A stretch of 40,958 nucleotides of DNA from Methyloceanibacter sp. Lineage in GTDB: Bacteria > Pseudomonadota > Alphaproteobacteria > Rhizobiales > Methyloligellaceae. A program made the translations under genes and the position numbers. Position 1 is the first letter of the stretch, and every line of letters starts with the position of its first letter. The notes beneath the pieces are model-generated. The model was not told the origin of the DNA. It searched no databases and was given only the letters and a program-made list of their open reading frames with translations. Positions 39,249 through 40,958 of this stretch are shown in pieces. The stretch spans positions 1 to 40,958 of the forward strand of contig JASJEH010000023.1 in NCBI GenBank assembly GCA_030064755.1, in the 5' to 3' direction.

Positions 39249-40628
39249 ATGAAATACTACTTCTACAATAAGGTCGCCATGGCGGTGCTGCTGGCACTGC
39301 TGTTGTTCTTTGGCACCCGCACACTCATCGACGTCCTGTATGAAGAAAAGCTGCCGGCAACGCCGGGCTACGAAGTGGCGGGCGCTGAGGAAGACCTCGT
39401 TCACGGCGGCGCAGAGAAAAAAGAAGAAGACAAAGGCGCGGCATTCATCTTGGCCATGAACAAGGCGGACCCCGCAAAGGGCGAGCAAGGCGTTGCGCTT
39501 TGTAAAGCTTGTCATAGCTTTGAGAAGGGCGGTCCGAACATGATCGGGCCGGGACTTTACGGCATCCTCGGAAAGAAGATCGGCGACCACGAGGGATACA
39601 CGTACAGCGCGGCTTTGAAGGACCACGGCGGCGAGTGGACCTTGGAGGACATGAATCTCTGGCTTGAGAACCCACAAGCCTACGCCGCGGGGACTACAAT
39701 GGCCTATGCCGGTCTCCCAAATGTGCAGGACCGCGCCAACATCATCGCTTACATGAACCAGAACAGCGATGATCCGCTGCCAATCCCTGAACCTGCCGAG
39801 GCCCCGGCGGCAGAGGAGGCCGCAGACGCCGGCGCGCCAGAGGAAAGCCCTGACGAGGCGGCACCGGAAATCCTGTCGCTGCTGGCCGAAGCCGATCCGG
39901 CTAAGGGCGAAAAAGACGCGGCGCTTTGCAAAGTTTGCCACTCCTTCAACGCTGGTGGCCCGACCATGGTCGGTCCGAACCTGCACAATATCGTCGGTGC
40001 TGAGCTCGCTAAGAAGGAAGGTTTCAGCTACTCGCAGGCCCTGAAGGACAAGGGTGGTGCCTGGACCTATCAGCGGTTGGATGAATGGCTGCAGAATCCG
40101 CAAGCCTTCGCCGCCGGCACCACGATGGCTTATCCGGGCATCGCCGACGCGAAGAAGCGTGCAGACGTGATCGCATACATGCGTAGCGAGACGGAGAACC
40201 CGCCACCCCTTCCGGTCGGTGACGCCGTCGCGGCGCCAGCCGAGGAAGAAGCCAAGTCTGAGAACGCTGACGATCCCGGAGAGGCTGCGGAAGACTCTGC
40301 GCCGGCCGAAGAGGCCGCTCCCGCAGAGGACGCGGCTCCGGCCGCGGAAACGGCTCCCGCCCAAGAAACTAAGCCTGCGGAGCCCGCAGCGACTGAAGCC
40401 GCGGATAGCGAAACGGTGGTCAATTCGCCCAAGGTTTCTGAAGACGCGCCAAAGGCGCCACACAAGGGGGAGCCGCCGTCTCCTAACCAGCCGCAGCCAG
40501 TGTTTCCGTCCGAAACTTCGTCCACAATGCCGCAAGCCGATGAGCCGGGCACAGCCGAGAGCGGCGATGGCCAGTCTTCGTGGCCGCAGCCAGTCTATCC
40601 GGACGGTAAACCGGACGGCGTCGAGTAG
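39249..40628 (+). CDS. Membrane-anchored tandem di-heme c-type cytochrome (CycM-like) with acidic/Pro-rich C-tail
   Basis: MKYYFYNKVAMAVLLALLLFFGTRTLIDVLY anchor; CKACH (39501-39515) and CKVCH (39927-39941), each followed by a GTTMAY Met-ligand region; long A/E/P-rich tail. ATG 39249 preferred over TTG 39159. Confidence 0.9.
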   Translation: MKYYFYNKVAMAVLLALLLFFGTRTLIDVLYEEKLPATPGYEVAGAEEDLVHGGAEKKEEDKGAAFILAMNKADPAKGEQGVALCKACHSFEKGGPNMIGPGLYGILGKKIGDHEGYTYSAALKDHGGEWTLEDMNLWLENPQAYAAGTTMAYAGLPNVQDRANIIAYMNQNSDDPLPIPEPAEAPAAEEAADAGAPEESPDEAAPEILSLLAEADPAKGEKDAALCKVCHSFNAGGPTMVGPNLHNIVGAELAKKEGFSYSQALKDKGGAWTYQRLDEWLQNPQAFAAGTTMAYPGIADAKKRADVIAYMRSETENPPPLPVGDAVAAPAEEEAKSENADDPGEAAEDSAPAEEAAPAEDAAPAAETAPAQETKPAEPAATEAADSETVVNSPKVSEDAPKAPHKGEPPSPNQPQPVFPSETSSTMPQADEPGTAESGDGQSSWPQPVYPDGKPDGVE

Positions 40629-40655
40629 AGACGACAGGCAGCAAGACTGTTTGGA

Positions 40656-40958
40656 TCAAGGGCCCCTTGTCTGGGGCCCTTTTTCGTTGAGGGCGTCCTC
40701 GTTGAGAGCACCATCGGCAGGCTCCCCGTCGCTCGCACGCACCGGGCGGCGTATGAATGTCACCATCACGAAGCTGATGACCATCAGCAGGAGCCAAGAC
40801 CCTAGTTTGGCAATAGACACAGGTCTCCATCCATCCGATTGATTGGGATAGATCCAGGCGCGAGAGAACGTGCTGAGATTCTCCGCAAACCAAATGAAGA
40901 GAGCGACTAGGACAAGTCCCACGAGCAGTGGCATGGATAGCCGATAGCGGAAGACTCG
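40656..40958 (-). CDS. DUF817-like membrane protein, C-terminal part (5' end cut by window)
   Basis: Frame open to the window edge (RVFRYRLSMPLLVGLVLVALFIWFAENLSTFSRAWIYPNQSDGWRPVSIAKLGSWLLLMVISFVMVTFI...). Confidence 0.75.
   Translation of the reverse strand, partial: RVFRYRLSMPLLVGLVLVALFIWFAENLSTFSRAWIYPNQSDGWRPVSIAKLGSWLLLMVISFVMVTFIRRPVRASDGEPADGALNEDALNEKGPQTRGP
40658..40685 (+). terminator. Intrinsic terminator of the di-heme cytochrome gene
   Basis: AAGGGCCCC-TTGTCT-GGGGCCCTT followed by a T run (ttttt). Confidence 0.85.

Noticed and set aside
39141-40535. 464-aa antisense ORF over the di-heme cytochrome
   Set aside because: Antisense shadow; the cytochrome frame contains intact CxxCH motifs and an anchor.

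Overview
This window looks like a high-GC alphaproteobacterial (Hyphomicrobiales-like) chromosome segment made mostly of conserved housekeeping genes. Order on the + axis: type III glutamine synthetase-like ligase (5' end cut by the window), MetX-like alpha/beta hydrolase, two-gene RND efflux operon, tRNA-Arg(ACG) (-), YcgN-type Cys-cluster protein, small lipoprotein, orphan histidine kinase (-), AIM24/TIGR00266 protein (-), FAD disulfide oxidoreductase + TVP38/TMEM64 pair (-), rpmH-rnpA-yidC-engB-argB-HAD-dapD-DUF805-dapE-murI, truA/fmt/def (-), rmuC, two-TM K+ channel, Sit/Mnt-type metal ABC operon (-), AmpG-like MFS + small TM protein, recR/peroxiredoxin/ybaB/dnaX (-), SRP RNA (-), stand-alone PAS protein + methyltransferase, pheA and kdsB (-), tandem di-heme cytochrome c, and a DUF817-like gene cut by the right edge. 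I saw no CRISPR array, prophage, transposon or toxin-antitoxin pair. I did not find a clearly new multi-gene system. The best leads are the tandem CycM-like cytochrome with an acidic tail, the PAS/methyltransferase pair, the GS-III/MetX-like pair, a predicted leaderless argB promoter, a Fur/Mur-like operator on the metal-transport operon, and several compact gene junctions. All assignments come from reading the sequence and recognising families; no database search was run.
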